From Dorea_A sp016295505 (GTDB taxonomy: Bacteria; Bacillota; Clostridia; Lachnospirales; Lachnospiraceae), in contig NZ_JBDOHS010000005.1 in the NCBI RefSeq assembly GCF_039832105.1, forward strand, positions 62,001 to 126,000: a stretch of DNA of 64,000 nucleotides, in the 5' to 3' direction. How positions within the stretch are numbered: the first letter of the stretch is position 1; each line of letters begins with the position of its first letter. Under the pieces are notes generated by a model. That model worked only from the letters and a program-made list of their open reading frames with translations, was not told where the DNA came from and searched no databases. Shown here piece after piece: positions 35,701-43,727 of this stretch. The position numbers and the translations under genes are program-made.

Positions 35701-36537
35701 CATCAGGCAGACAAATTTGTCTTCTCTTCCTTTAAAGATCTCACTGTGGTCATGGATATACTGTCTGTATGTCTCTTCGATCGGGGCTTTATAATCACCT
35801 TCTCCGAATGTTACATCTGTAAGCTCTGTAGAGAATGTTGTATGACGACAGTGATCTGACCAGTAAGTGTCAAGAACACGAATCTCTGTCATGGACGGAT
35901 CTCTGTCTTCTTCTGTCTTAAAATAATTCTGAATATGAAGAAAATCCTTAAATGTCATAGCCAGACCAAGTGAGCCATACAATGCCTTCAGATCTTCTTC
36001 TGCCATATCCTTGAATCCGTCAAATACCTTAATATCTTCCGGCTCATCATATTTCATGATCAATGTATCCGGTTTTGCCTCATCAGTCTCTCTGGAATCC
36101 ACCGGATTGATGCAGTGAGCCTTAATCGCCTCAAATTCTTCTTCTGAGATTGCGCCATCTTTTCCTTCAATCACATATGTGATCGCCGTCTTAATTACCG
36201 GCTGTTCATCTTCCTTGATAAACTGGATACACTGAACAGCAGAGTCCGCACGCTGATCAAACTGTCCCGGAAGGAATTCTACAGAAAAGACTCTGCTTTC
36301 CGGTGATACAGGAAATTCTTCCTGATACAGTGTGTCTACCGGCGGTTCGGAAAATATACCATTGCATGCTTTTTCAAATGTCTCATCAGAAATATTTTCC
36401 ACATCATAACGAATCAGTACACGCACACCGGCTACATCTTTAATTCCGAGATAACTCCTTACCTCATGCTTCAGATCCGCAGCCTGCACCCCAAATCCTT
36501 CTTTTTTCTCCACGTACACTCTTCTTACATTACTCAT
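32770..36537 (-). CDS. purL: Phosphoribosylformylglycinamidine synthase, single-chain type
   Basis: Fourth step of purine synthesis: FGAR plus glutamine and ATP to FGAM. 1255 residues, the fused large form with all parts in one chain. N-terminal PurS-like part; a linker and synthetase halves with DTYWSDHCRHTTFSTEL, NHPTEIEPFGGAATCLGG and GGKDSMSGTFED; and a C-terminal class I glutaminase (about 990-1255) with FPGGFSAGDE, nucleophile Cys in GVCNGFQ, and SHGEGRF. Start ATG 36537 follows GGAGGA. It is a single gene here; no other pur genes are adjacent. Confidence 0.97.
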   Translation of the reverse strand: MSNVRRVYVEKKEGFGVQAADLKHEVRSYLGIKDVAGVRVLIRYDVENISDETFEKACNGIFSEPPVDTLYQEEFPVSPESRVFSVEFLPGQFDQRADSAVQCIQFIKEDEQPVIKTAITYVIEGKDGAISEEEFEAIKAHCINPVDSRETDEAKPDTLIMKYDEPEDIKVFDGFKDMAEEDLKALYGSLGLAMTFKDFLHIQNYFKTEEDRDPSMTEIRVLDTYWSDHCRHTTFSTELTDVTFGEGDYKAPIEETYRQYIHDHSEIFKGREDKFVCLMDLALMAMRKLKKEGKLQDQEESDEINACSIVVPIKVDGVEEEWLVNFKNETHNHPTEIEPFGGAATCLGGAIRDPLSGRTYVYQAMRVTGAADPTVSVKDTMKGKLPQKKLVREAAHGYSSYGNQIGLATGAVKEIYHPNYVAKRMEIGAVLGAAPRRAVIRETSDPGDIIILLGGRTGRDGCGGATGSSKVHTEESIETCGAEVQKGNPPTERKIQRLFRREEVSKLIKKCNDFGAGGVSVAIGELADGLRVDLDKVPKKYAGLDGTEIAISESQERMAVVVDPKDVEEFMGYAAEENLEATKVAVVTEEPRLVLSWRGKEIVNLSRAFLDTNGAHQETTVAVDIPNRKNSILIREEVGDVKEKWMETLKDLNVCSQKGLVEMFDGSIGAASVFMPHGGKYQMTETQSMVAKLPVLTGDCDTVTMMSYGFDPYLSTWSPYHGAIYAVTESIAKIVATGGDYSKIRFTFQEYFRRMTEDPHRWSQPFAALLGAYSAQLGYGLPSIGGKDSMSGTFEDIDVPPTLVSFAVDIATEKDIITPELKKAGDKLVWLRIETDEYDVPVYDKVMEQYGKFAEDVHSGKIVSAYALDRHGIAAAVSKMAFGNGMGVKIEHNVDARDLFAPAFGDIIAEVPAEKISDLTITYTVIGEVTEDAAISYGDMKIALADAVSAWEEPLERVFPTNSGAEGQEEKVETGLYNTSDIHICSHKIAQPTVFIPVFPGTNCEYDSARAFERAGAKVITKVFRNMSAADIIDSVDVFEKAISQSQIIMFPGGFSAGDEPDGSAKFFATAFQNAKMKEAVEKLLNERDGLVLGVCNGFQALIKLGLVPGGEITGQTADSPTLTYNTIGRHISKMVYTKVVTNKSPWLQQAELGGVYTNPASHGEGRFVASKEWLDKLFANGQVATQYCDPDGNITMNEEWNVNGSYCAIEGITSPDGRVFGKMAHSERRARSVAMNIYGEQDLKIFESGVAYFK

Positions 36538-36637
36538 AAGTCATCCTCCATTAAATGTAATATACGATCTACTGGTTTCATTTTAACACATTTATTTTTA
36601 TTAATAAAATTAATATATCTTAATCTTCTTATAAGAA

Positions 36638-37342
36638 CTACTTATCAGTTCTCTTTTCTTTTCCCAGTCTCTTCAGAACAAAAAACATTCCCCACAACAG
36701 AATCAGCAAAACAATAAATGTCGTCACGATCCGAATCACCATATCTGAGAAAAATCCCTCCGGAAGCATACGGATCATGTAATCCGTATCAGGATCAAAT
36801 ATCCACAGATCGTTTGTAAAAAAGATCTGGTGAAAGATCGTAAAACATCTGGTAAAATCAATGGCAAACGCAATCCCCAGAAACGCCAGAATCAGCGCCC
36901 AGACTCCAAGAGCCATCGAATAGGCTTTTAAAAACAGCCGCTTCCAGTCCATCTTTTTCCAGATCAGAATTCCCAGAAGCACAACCCCTGTCAACAGGCA
37001 GATCCATCCGACCTTGACACCTCCAAGAAACAGATTTTTGACATCTGCCATGTGCAGTCTGTCCTGTTCATTGAAAAAATCCTGTGTCTCTCCCTCAACC
37101 AGAGTAATCACCGAAAGTTCTTCTTCTTTGCCGATCAGATAATCCATCATGTGATCTGTGACATCCATCACATCTTCCATCTCCATATCCAGCGCATCCG
37201 TCACAGAATATTTCCGATACTCTTTTTCATAAAAACGGTACTCACCGTCTCCATAGATTGCAAACCAGAAGCTGAAGATCAATCCTGCCAGAATCACACA
37301 CATCATTGCAATCACAGCCAAACCATAATCTCTTTTTTTCAT
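36638..37342 (-). CDS. TIGR01906 family (DUF1461) integral membrane protein
   Basis: 234 residues with an N-terminal helix (8-28), an extracytoplasmic region with VTDHMMDYLIGKEEEL, helices at about 108-130, 138-165 and 200-225, and FHQIFFTNDLWIFDP, a signature of this family. Function unknown. Start ATG 37342 has GGAGGA, which is part of a duplicated 24-bp unit. Divergent from the LysR gene. Confidence 0.85.
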   Translation of the reverse strand: MKKRDYGLAVIAMMCVILAGLIFSFWFAIYGDGEYRFYEKEYRKYSVTDALDMEMEDVMDVTDHMMDYLIGKEEELSVITLVEGETQDFFNEQDRLHMADVKNLFLGGVKVGWICLLTGVVLLGILIWKKMDWKRLFLKAYSMALGVWALILAFLGIAFAIDFTRCFTIFHQIFFTNDLWIFDPDTDYMIRMLPEGFFSDMVIRIVTTFIVLLILLWGMFFVLKRLGKEKRTDK

Positions 37343-37349
37343 AGTTATA

Positions 37350-37404
37350 AATCCTCCGCATCTATTCTACCACAATCCTCCGCATCTATTCTACCACAAT
37401 CCTC
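37350..37404. repeat. 24-bp tandem repeat (2.3 copies) in a divergent regulatory region
   Basis: The unit AATCCTCCGCATCTATTC plus TACCAC occurs at 37350-37373 and 37374-37397, then AATCCTCG begins a third. On the minus strand each full unit holds a GGAGGATT ribosome site and a TGGTAGAAT extended -10, so the signals of the TIGR01906 gene are doubled. Confidence 0.85.
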
Positions 37405-37405
37405 G

Positions 37406-37434
37406 TTGTAATTCATCGTTTTTTCATATATACT
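37406..37434 (+). promoter_or_regulatory. Promoter of the LysR regulator gene
   Basis: TTGTAA (37406-37411), 17 nt, TATACT (37429-37434), about 30 nt before the start. Confidence 0.55.
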
Positions 37435-37463
37435 GGAAAGTAGATTTTTCAGGAGGACTTCGA

Positions 37464-38336
37464 ATGGATATTAATTACGAATTATACAAAGTGTTCTATT
37501 ATGTAGCATCAACCTTAAGTTTTTCAGAAGCATCCAAACAGCTCTTCATCTCCCAGTCTGCCGTCAGTCAGTCCGTGAAGACTCTGGAAAAAAAACTGAA
37601 TCAGACGCTCTTTATCAGGAGTACCAAGAAAGTCCGACTGACTGCCGAAGGTGAGATTCTGCTTCGGCATATCGAACCCGCTATGAATTTGATCAAACGC
37701 GGGGAGGCACAGCTTCTGGATAACGGTACCCGTGGCGGACAGCTCCATATCGGTGCAAGCGATACGATCTGCCGCTATTTTCTGGTTCCTTATCTGGAGC
37801 GTTTCCACCGGGATTTTCCAGGCGCGCACATTAAGGTGACCAATGCAACATCCATCCGGTGTGCAGAGCTTCTGGAAACGGATCAGGTAGATCTCATTGT
37901 AGTAAATGCACCGAATGCTTCTCTCGGGAACATTTCACATGTAAAAAAGATCAAGGAATTTCATGATGTATTCATTGCCAATGAAGCTTTTTCCGATCTG
38001 AAAGGGAAAAAGCTGTCTTTGAAAGAGCTTTTAAACTATCCTATCCTGATGCTGGACAAAAAAAGTACAACCAGTGAATTTCTGCATTCTCTGTTCCAGC
38101 AGCATCAGCTGGATCTGGTTCCTGAAATCGAGCTCAGCAGCAATGACCTGCTGATCGATCTTGCCAGTATCGGGCTTGGAATCGCTTTTGTTCCGGATTA
38201 CTGCGTGCCACACAGCTCTGGAAATCTGTTTATCGTACAGACAGAAGAAGAACTTCCCTCCCGTGAACTGGCCGTTGCATACAACGGAAAGGTACCCGTT
38301 TCCAATGCTGCCAGAGAATTTTTGAATTATTTTTAG
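37464..38336 (+). CDS. LysR-family transcriptional regulator
   Basis: 290 residues: winged helix at 1-60 (VASTLSFSEASKQLFISQSAVSQSVKTLEKKL in part, with FISQSAVSQS as recognition helix) and a LysR substrate-binding domain (about 90-290). Start ATG 37464 follows AGGAGGA. The divergent neighbour is the TIGR01906 gene, a possible target by position only. Its stop overlaps the convergent helicase stop by 4 nt. The effector is unknown. Confidence 0.92.
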   Translation: MDINYELYKVFYYVASTLSFSEASKQLFISQSAVSQSVKTLEKKLNQTLFIRSTKKVRLTAEGEILLRHIEPAMNLIKRGEAQLLDNGTRGGQLHIGASDTICRYFLVPYLERFHRDFPGAHIKVTNATSIRCAELLETDQVDLIVVNAPNASLGNISHVKKIKEFHDVFIANEAFSDLKGKKLSLKELLNYPILMLDKKSTTSEFLHSLFQQHQLDLVPEIELSSNDLLIDLASIGLGIAFVPDYCVPHSSGNLFIVQTEEELPSRELAVAYNGKVPVSNAAREFLNYF

Positions 38337-40711
38337 TGAGATTGCGGGAATGATTCCCATTGTTTCCAGAAATCCTCTGCCGCTGCTTCTATTGTTTCCA
38401 CCGTACACAGGGAATACTCTTTCCATTCCCTCGGAAATGTTTCCTGGTATCTTGTATCTCGAAAACGTTCATCTAAAAGCAATATCACGCCCCTGTCCTC
38501 GTCCGTACGGATCACTCTTCCTGCGGACTGCAGGACTTTATTCATCCCGGGATAAAGATAGGCATAATCAAATCCCCGAAGCCCCTGTCCGTCAAAGTAA
38601 TTCTTCAGAAGTTCCCTCTCTCTGCAGACCTGCGGCAGCCCGGTTCCAACGATCACTGCCCCGATCAGTTTATCTTCCGCCAGATCAATTCCTTCCGAAA
38701 AAATCCCTCCCATAACACAGAATCCCATCAGACTGTGTTCTCTGACTTCTTCGAAATTCTCCAGAAAGATCTCTCTTGCCTCCTCCGACATATACTGCGA
38801 CTGCATGACAGCATCTATTTCCTGTCCTTCATCCTGCATATCGGCAAATGCATCATACACTTCCTCCATGAACCGATACGAAGGAAAAAAAGCAATGTAA
38901 TTGCCGACCTTGATCTGTGCGATCCGGATCAGATACTGTGCATATCTACGATACATCTCTTCACCTCTTCTTGTGTACTTTGTACTTACATCCGTTCCAA
39001 GAAAAAGCTTTCGCTTTCCGGTATCAAACGGAGATTCTGCATAGATCGCATAATCATCTCCGGATGTACTGAGAAGCTTTTTGTAATAATGAATCGGAAG
39101 AAGCGTAGCCGAAAAATAGATCGTACTGTTTCCTCTGTCCAGATATTCCTGGAGACAATTCGCCGGATTTACACAAAACAATCTGAGCTTGAACCTTCCA
39201 TCTTCTTCCAGTTCAGAATAGATCAGGTAATTCTCATCCAGCCTTTCGTAAACGTATACAAACATCCGGACCTGAAAATACAGATCCAGCACTTCTTTTC
39301 GAATTTCTTCATTCCGGCATTCTTCCAGATAGCGCTCCATCTCTGTCATCAGAGACAACAGCTTCAGATAGACATGTGATACACTGTTGTGAACCTGACA
39401 GCCATCACATTCTCTCTTCAGAGCCAGCAGCTGCTTATTACATTCTTCCAGTCTTCCTGTCAGTTTTCCATCTTCATATCTGACCAGGCGTTTTACTTTC
39501 AGGAAGTCTTCCTTGTATATCTGCGCACTGTACATCTCTCTTCCGCGTTCCACCAGGTTATGTGCCTCATCGATCAGGAACAGGTACTCACCTTTCGTCC
39601 CTTCACCGAAAAAGCGCCTCAGATGTGCATTCGGATCAAACACATAATTATAATCACAGATCACTGCATCCACCCACAAAGATACATCCAGACTCAGTTC
39701 AAACGGACACACCATCCACTTTCGAGCCTGCATCTCAATCATCTCTCTGCTGATCGCATCTGTCATTGTCATCAGCTCATATACCGCATCATTCACCCGG
39801 TCATAATGCCCTTTTGCATATGGACAGGCCTCCGGATTACAGTTCGTTTCCTCACACAGGCATATCTTTTCCTTCGCCGTCAGCACGATCACCTTCATTC
39901 GAAGCGCCTGCTCTCTCAACGTCTCGAACGCCTGCCATGCGACCGTTCTGGTAATCGTCTTGGCCGTCAGATAGAAGATCTTCTCTCCCAGCTCTTCTCC
40001 GACTGCCTTTACCGCAGGGAACACGGTCGCCATCGTCTTTCCCACACCCGTAGGCGCCTGAATAAACAGCTTCTTCTTTCTCAGTATCGTCCGATAAACA
40101 GAAGTCACCAGATCCTTCTGCCCGTCCCGATAGGAAAACGGAAACTCAACGTCCTTGATAGATGTGTTCCTTGTCTTTCTCCACCGGATCTGATATCTTG
40201 CCCATTTTTCATACTTTCCGATCAGCTCCAGGAACCACCTCTCCAGTTCCTGATACGTATAGACACTCTGAAATCTTTTGATGTCCTCCGTATCCAGATT
40301 ACAGTATGTCATCTGGACTCCTATCTCATCCAGCTTCTTCTGACTGGCCCAGATATATGCATAACACATTGCCTGCGCCTGATGAACCGGTACAGGCTCT
40401 GTAATTTTTTCCAGTTCTTTAAATACCCCTTTGATCTCATCAATGACAACTCCCGTCGGAGTCTCAATGATCCCGTCGGCACGCCCCTCCAGAGACAAAA
40501 TGAATTCCTTACAGGGAATCTCATATTTTAACACTACCTCTGCGTGATAGTCAGATCCCATGGATTTCTGAATTTTTCGATGTATCCGGCCACCCTGCTG
40601 CATGGCTTCTTTCTCAGCACCCCCGGCACGGTTATCAATATCTCCGCTTCGCAGTATAAACTCCACCAGATTACGCACGGATATCCTGACCAATGGCTGT
40701 CCCAGATCCAT
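38333..40711 (-). CDS. PD-(D/E)XK nuclease fused to XPD/DinG-type DNA helicase
   Basis: 792 residues. The N-terminal 190 residues have a RecB/Cas4-like nuclease pattern: His44 (GRIHRKIQ), Asp79 (GRADGII) and Glu92-x-Lys94 (IDEIKG). A superfamily 2 helicase follows: Walker A APTGVGKT (about 219-226), a four-cysteine iron-sulfur insert (CLCEETNCNPEAC), DEAH in LIDEAHNL, and motif VI SAGRVIR. It probably acts in DNA repair. Start ATG 40711 follows GGAGGA; a TATAAT (near 40755) may give it a promoter. Upstream are the radical SAM repair genes on the same strand. Confidence 0.9.
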   Translation of the reverse strand: MDLGQPLVRISVRNLVEFILRSGDIDNRAGGAEKEAMQQGGRIHRKIQKSMGSDYHAEVVLKYEIPCKEFILSLEGRADGIIETPTGVVIDEIKGVFKELEKITEPVPVHQAQAMCYAYIWASQKKLDEIGVQMTYCNLDTEDIKRFQSVYTYQELERWFLELIGKYEKWARYQIRWRKTRNTSIKDVEFPFSYRDGQKDLVTSVYRTILRKKKLFIQAPTGVGKTMATVFPAVKAVGEELGEKIFYLTAKTITRTVAWQAFETLREQALRMKVIVLTAKEKICLCEETNCNPEACPYAKGHYDRVNDAVYELMTMTDAISREMIEMQARKWMVCPFELSLDVSLWVDAVICDYNYVFDPNAHLRRFFGEGTKGEYLFLIDEAHNLVERGREMYSAQIYKEDFLKVKRLVRYEDGKLTGRLEECNKQLLALKRECDGCQVHNSVSHVYLKLLSLMTEMERYLEECRNEEIRKEVLDLYFQVRMFVYVYERLDENYLIYSELEEDGRFKLRLFCVNPANCLQEYLDRGNSTIYFSATLLPIHYYKKLLSTSGDDYAIYAESPFDTGKRKLFLGTDVSTKYTRRGEEMYRRYAQYLIRIAQIKVGNYIAFFPSYRFMEEVYDAFADMQDEGQEIDAVMQSQYMSEEAREIFLENFEEVREHSLMGFCVMGGIFSEGIDLAEDKLIGAVIVGTGLPQVCRERELLKNYFDGQGLRGFDYAYLYPGMNKVLQSAGRVIRTDEDRGVILLLDERFRDTRYQETFPREWKEYSLCTVETIEAAAEDFWKQWESFPQSH

Positions 40712-40807
40712 TCCGCTCTCCTCCCGCCTTGATTTCTGGAAACATTATAGCACAGCAGACGAATATCTGCACATGATTGTTGCAGTTCACATCCGTACAT
40801 CGGAAGA

Positions 40808-41572
40808 TTACTGAAATTCCGTCATATTCGGCCGGAAACGAAGCGGAAGATGCTGCATCTGACACCTTGGATTCATCCACGACTGAATCGCAATGGTCTG
40901 ACAAAAATTTTTCCACAATTTCGTATACTCTTTTTCCTTTTCCGATACCGGAAGTAATCTGTCTTCGTTCCAATATTCATCCAGCACCAGTACCCAGTGC
41001 TTTCCCGCTTCATGTACTGCAAACATCCGATGACTTTTATCGTGGATCATCCAGTTCTCATTCGGAAGCCGGTCTTCAAAATGTGGAGCCAGACAGCTTA
41101 ATACCTGTGCTTTGGGAGTGATCTGTGCATACAGAATTCCACTTTCCAGCTCCTGAAATCTGAGAAATCCTTTCAGTAGGTGCGCCTCTCCAGCTACGGT
41201 TCTGCTCAGCTCAAATACTTTTTCTACCATTGGATGACTCAGATGATCCATGATCTTTCTCCCGTCCGGAAGCTTTCTTGCCGCCATCATGGTTCCCAGA
41301 ACTGCATTCCCTTTGTCCCGGTCCGGAGACAGCACTGCATGGAAGATATCCCAGTAAGCATGCATTCCCATATGCTTTCGGATCAGCCGCTCTACCGCCT
41401 GTGCCTTACGTTCGGATTCCTCCACCTCCACATAATCACAGAACAACTCCTGCTCTACCGCCCCAAGAAATGTAATCCCACAATCCTGCTCGGTCTTTCC
41501 CGCCTTCCATGCATCATAGATCCCGGAGAAAATTCCGGTGATCGTATCACTGCATATATATATGGTCTTCAT
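40808..41572 (-). CDS. TIGR03915 family DNA-metabolism protein (radical SAM partner)
   Basis: 254 residues matching the TIGR03915 (DUF4130) family, always found next to the TIGR03916 radical SAM protein. Typical stretches: SDTITGIFSGIYDAW, KAQAVERLIRKHMG, LKGFLRFQELESGILYAQI, and FVVH-like AVHEAGKHWVLV. The biochemical role is unknown; a DNA damage role is inferred from partners. It overlaps the radical SAM gene by 4 nt. Confidence 0.88.
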   Translation of the reverse strand: MKTIYICSDTITGIFSGIYDAWKAGKTEQDCGITFLGAVEQELFCDYVEVEESERKAQAVERLIRKHMGMHAYWDIFHAVLSPDRDKGNAVLGTMMAARKLPDGRKIMDHLSHPMVEKVFELSRTVAGEAHLLKGFLRFQELESGILYAQITPKAQVLSCLAPHFEDRLPNENWMIHDKSHRMFAVHEAGKHWVLVLDEYWNEDRLLPVSEKEKEYTKLWKNFCQTIAIQSWMNPRCQMQHLPLRFRPNMTEFQ

Positions 41573-42879
41573 CTGAACCCACCTCCGAATCTCACATCAT
41601 CAAACAATGATAGTTGCCGGTACCCTGCCTGCGTGACAGAATCCGGCAGTCTTTCCCCTGTATTCAGCAGATTTCTGGATATATAATCTTCCTCCATCTT
41701 TGTAGGATACATCATCTTCCCGTTACAGGTAATAAAGTAAAGTGCACGCTTCAGTACAACGCCGAACTTCTTGAGATCCGCAAAATCAAGAGTCCCAAGC
41801 TTTCTTGCCCTCACGATCCTGCCTGCAGACTTGTAGCCGATTCCCGGAACCCGAAGCAGCATCTTATAGTCATCGCGGTTGACTTCGACCGGAAACTGTT
41901 CCAGATGCTTCAACGCCCAGTTACACTTCGGGTCAAACAATACATTAAAATTCGGATCCTCTTCCGACAAAAGCTCTTCTGCCTGAAAATGGTAATATCG
42001 CAGCAGCCAGTCCGCCTGATATAGCCTGTGTTCCCGTAAAAGGGGAGGCCCTTCCCCTGTCCTGGCCGGGAGGCAGACATCTTCATTGACCGGTACAAAC
42101 GCTGAGTAGAACACTCGCTTCAGTTCGAACTTCTGATACAGCGATTCTGCCACGCGAATGATCTGATAATCCGTCTCCGGTGTCGCGCCGATGATCATCT
42201 GAGTGCTCTGACCGGCGGGAACAAATCTTGGTGCGTTCCGGTACAGCTGAATCTCCTGTCGGTTCTCTGATGCACGGTTCTGAACGAGCCTCATGGGTGT
42301 CAGTATATTCTTTCTCGTTTTATGTGGAGCCAGAAGTCTGAGACTCTCTGCAGTCGGAAGTTCCAGATTCACGCTCATTCTGTCAGCAAGAAATCCGATC
42401 TTCTGAATCAGGTCCTGACTGGCCCCCGGAATTGCCTTTACATGAATATATCCCTGGAAATTGCATTCCTTCCGAAGCTTCCAGAGTGTTGCATACAGAA
42501 GCTCCATGGTGTAGTCCGGACTTTTTAAGATACCGGAGCTTAAAAACAGGCCTTCGATATAATTTCTGCGATAAAATTCCATGGTAAGTGTACATACTTC
42601 ATCCGGCGTAAACGAAGTCCTTTCTACATCATTGCTTCTTCGATTCACACAATACTTACAGTCATAAATACATTCATTCGTGAACAGAATCTTCAGAAGA
42701 GAGATACATCTTCCGTCTGCCGAGAAACTGTGACAAATACCGGACTGTTCACAGCTCCCCATCCCTGTGCCATCACCTTTTCTGGAAGTTCCACTGGATG
42801 TACATGCCACATCATACTTTGCAGCATCCGTAAGAATCTGTAATTTATCATAAACTGACTTTGTTTCCTGAATTCTCAT
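41569..42879 (-). CDS. TIGR03916 putative DNA modification/repair radical SAM protein
   Basis: 436 residues. The radical SAM cluster is Cys70-x3-Cys74-x2-Cys77 (CIYDCKYC). An upstream cysteine group (CEQSGICHSF) precedes it. The C-terminal helix-hairpin-helix (LLRVPGIGYKSAGRIVRAR) points to DNA binding. The family is linked to uracil-DNA glycosylase-like genes elsewhere. The start is ATG 42879 with GGGGGATGCAGGA upstream; a TTG at 42900 is less likely. It is transcribed from a promoter with two LexA-type boxes, so SOS control is expected. Confidence 0.92.
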   Translation of the reverse strand: MRIQETKSVYDKLQILTDAAKYDVACTSSGTSRKGDGTGMGSCEQSGICHSFSADGRCISLLKILFTNECIYDCKYCVNRRSNDVERTSFTPDEVCTLTMEFYRRNYIEGLFLSSGILKSPDYTMELLYATLWKLRKECNFQGYIHVKAIPGASQDLIQKIGFLADRMSVNLELPTAESLRLLAPHKTRKNILTPMRLVQNRASENRQEIQLYRNAPRFVPAGQSTQMIIGATPETDYQIIRVAESLYQKFELKRVFYSAFVPVNEDVCLPARTGEGPPLLREHRLYQADWLLRYYHFQAEELLSEEDPNFNVLFDPKCNWALKHLEQFPVEVNRDDYKMLLRVPGIGYKSAGRIVRARKLGTLDFADLKKFGVVLKRALYFITCNGKMMYPTKMEEDYISRNLLNTGERLPDSVTQAGYRQLSLFDDVRFGGGFR

Positions 42880-42903
42880 TCCTGCATCCCCCAATCCCAA
42901 AAA

Positions 42904-42952
42904 CGAACAGGTGTTCTTTTTTCATTATAAGAACACCTGTTCGTTTTGTCAA
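42904..42952 (-). promoter_or_regulatory. Promoter with two LexA-type (SOS) boxes before the radical SAM gene
   Basis: The promoter is TTGACA (42947-42952), 17 nt, TATAAT (42924-42929). CGAACAGGTGTTCT (42904-42917) and AGAACACCTGTTCG (42930-42943) each match the Gram-positive SOS core GAACN4GTTC. Being reverse complements, they form an 18-bp inverted repeat around the -10: one box fills the spacer, the other covers the start region. Confidence 0.75.
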
Positions 42953-42988
42953 TCTCTATTTTCTTTTGTAATCATTCCGAAGGTTCTG

Positions 42989-43546
42989 TCACTCCTGTTT
43001 TGTGCTCATACGACTTTCAATGCACTGGCTCATCAATGCAGTCATCTTCCCGATTGCCGTCACAAGCATATCATTATCCACCTCCCGGTTTCTCTGAAAT
43101 GCATGATACCCTCCCTGAATACAGAAACTGATCGTAATATTCATAATCTCATCGGTTTCAAACTCCGGATACTTCTCATAGATCAGTTTCTTAATACTTT
43201 CTTCAATGCGATCTGCAAAATGGCTCCGCTGATTTCCGGAAAAGAGAATCGTTGTAAGAGACGTCTGCGACAAATATGCCATTAAAAGCTCTCTGGAAAA
43301 TGCTTCCAGATTATCCACGATATATTCCGGATGTGAGACACTGTTTGTGATCGAAGCCACCACTTCCTCCTCCAGCGTATCAGACAGATCATAGATATCT
43401 CTGTAATGAGAATAAAATGTCGACTTATTAATTCTGGCACTTTCACACAATTCTCTGACCGTTATCTTTTCCAGCGGTTTTCTGGAACGAAGCTCAATAA
43501 ACGCATTTTTAATCCCTTTTTCTGTCTTTTCAATTCTTAAGTCCAT
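42989..43546 (-). CDS. TetR-family transcriptional regulator
   Basis: 185 residues: an N-terminal helix-turn-helix (about 5-55, ITVRELCESARINKSTFYSHYRDI) and a C-terminal domain of the TetR_C_7 kind seen in DhaS-like regulators. Start ATG 43546 follows AAAGGAG. It lies 110 nt upstream of the radical SAM gene and is divergent from glgB. Target and ligand are unknown. Confidence 0.9.
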   Translation of the reverse strand: MDLRIEKTEKGIKNAFIELRSRKPLEKITVRELCESARINKSTFYSHYRDIYDLSDTLEEEVVASITNSVSHPEYIVDNLEAFSRELLMAYLSQTSLTTILFSGNQRSHFADRIEESIKKLIYEKYPEFETDEIMNITISFCIQGGYHAFQRNREVDNDMLVTAIGKMTALMSQCIESRMSTKQE

Positions 43547-43727
43547 GTCTCGTCTCCTTTTTCAGCGTATCCATTTTCCGACAGATTTTTAAGATTGTCG
43601 CTTATCCACCCAATCGTCTGTTTTGTTGGTAGATAAATAATATTGTCATCTATATAATAAAATTATACGGCAGAAAACCAACTACTGTCTATTATCTTTA
43701 TTTTACAAGAAGACAAGGAGAAAAACG

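Noticed and set aside
37350..37404. CRISPR-like repeat
   Set aside because: The units are directly adjacent, with no spacers and only 2.3 copies.
42901..42946. Large inverted repeat as terminator of the TetR gene
   Set aside because: It contains a consensus promoter and two GAACN4GTTC boxes, which explain the symmetry better. Some termination activity is still possible.
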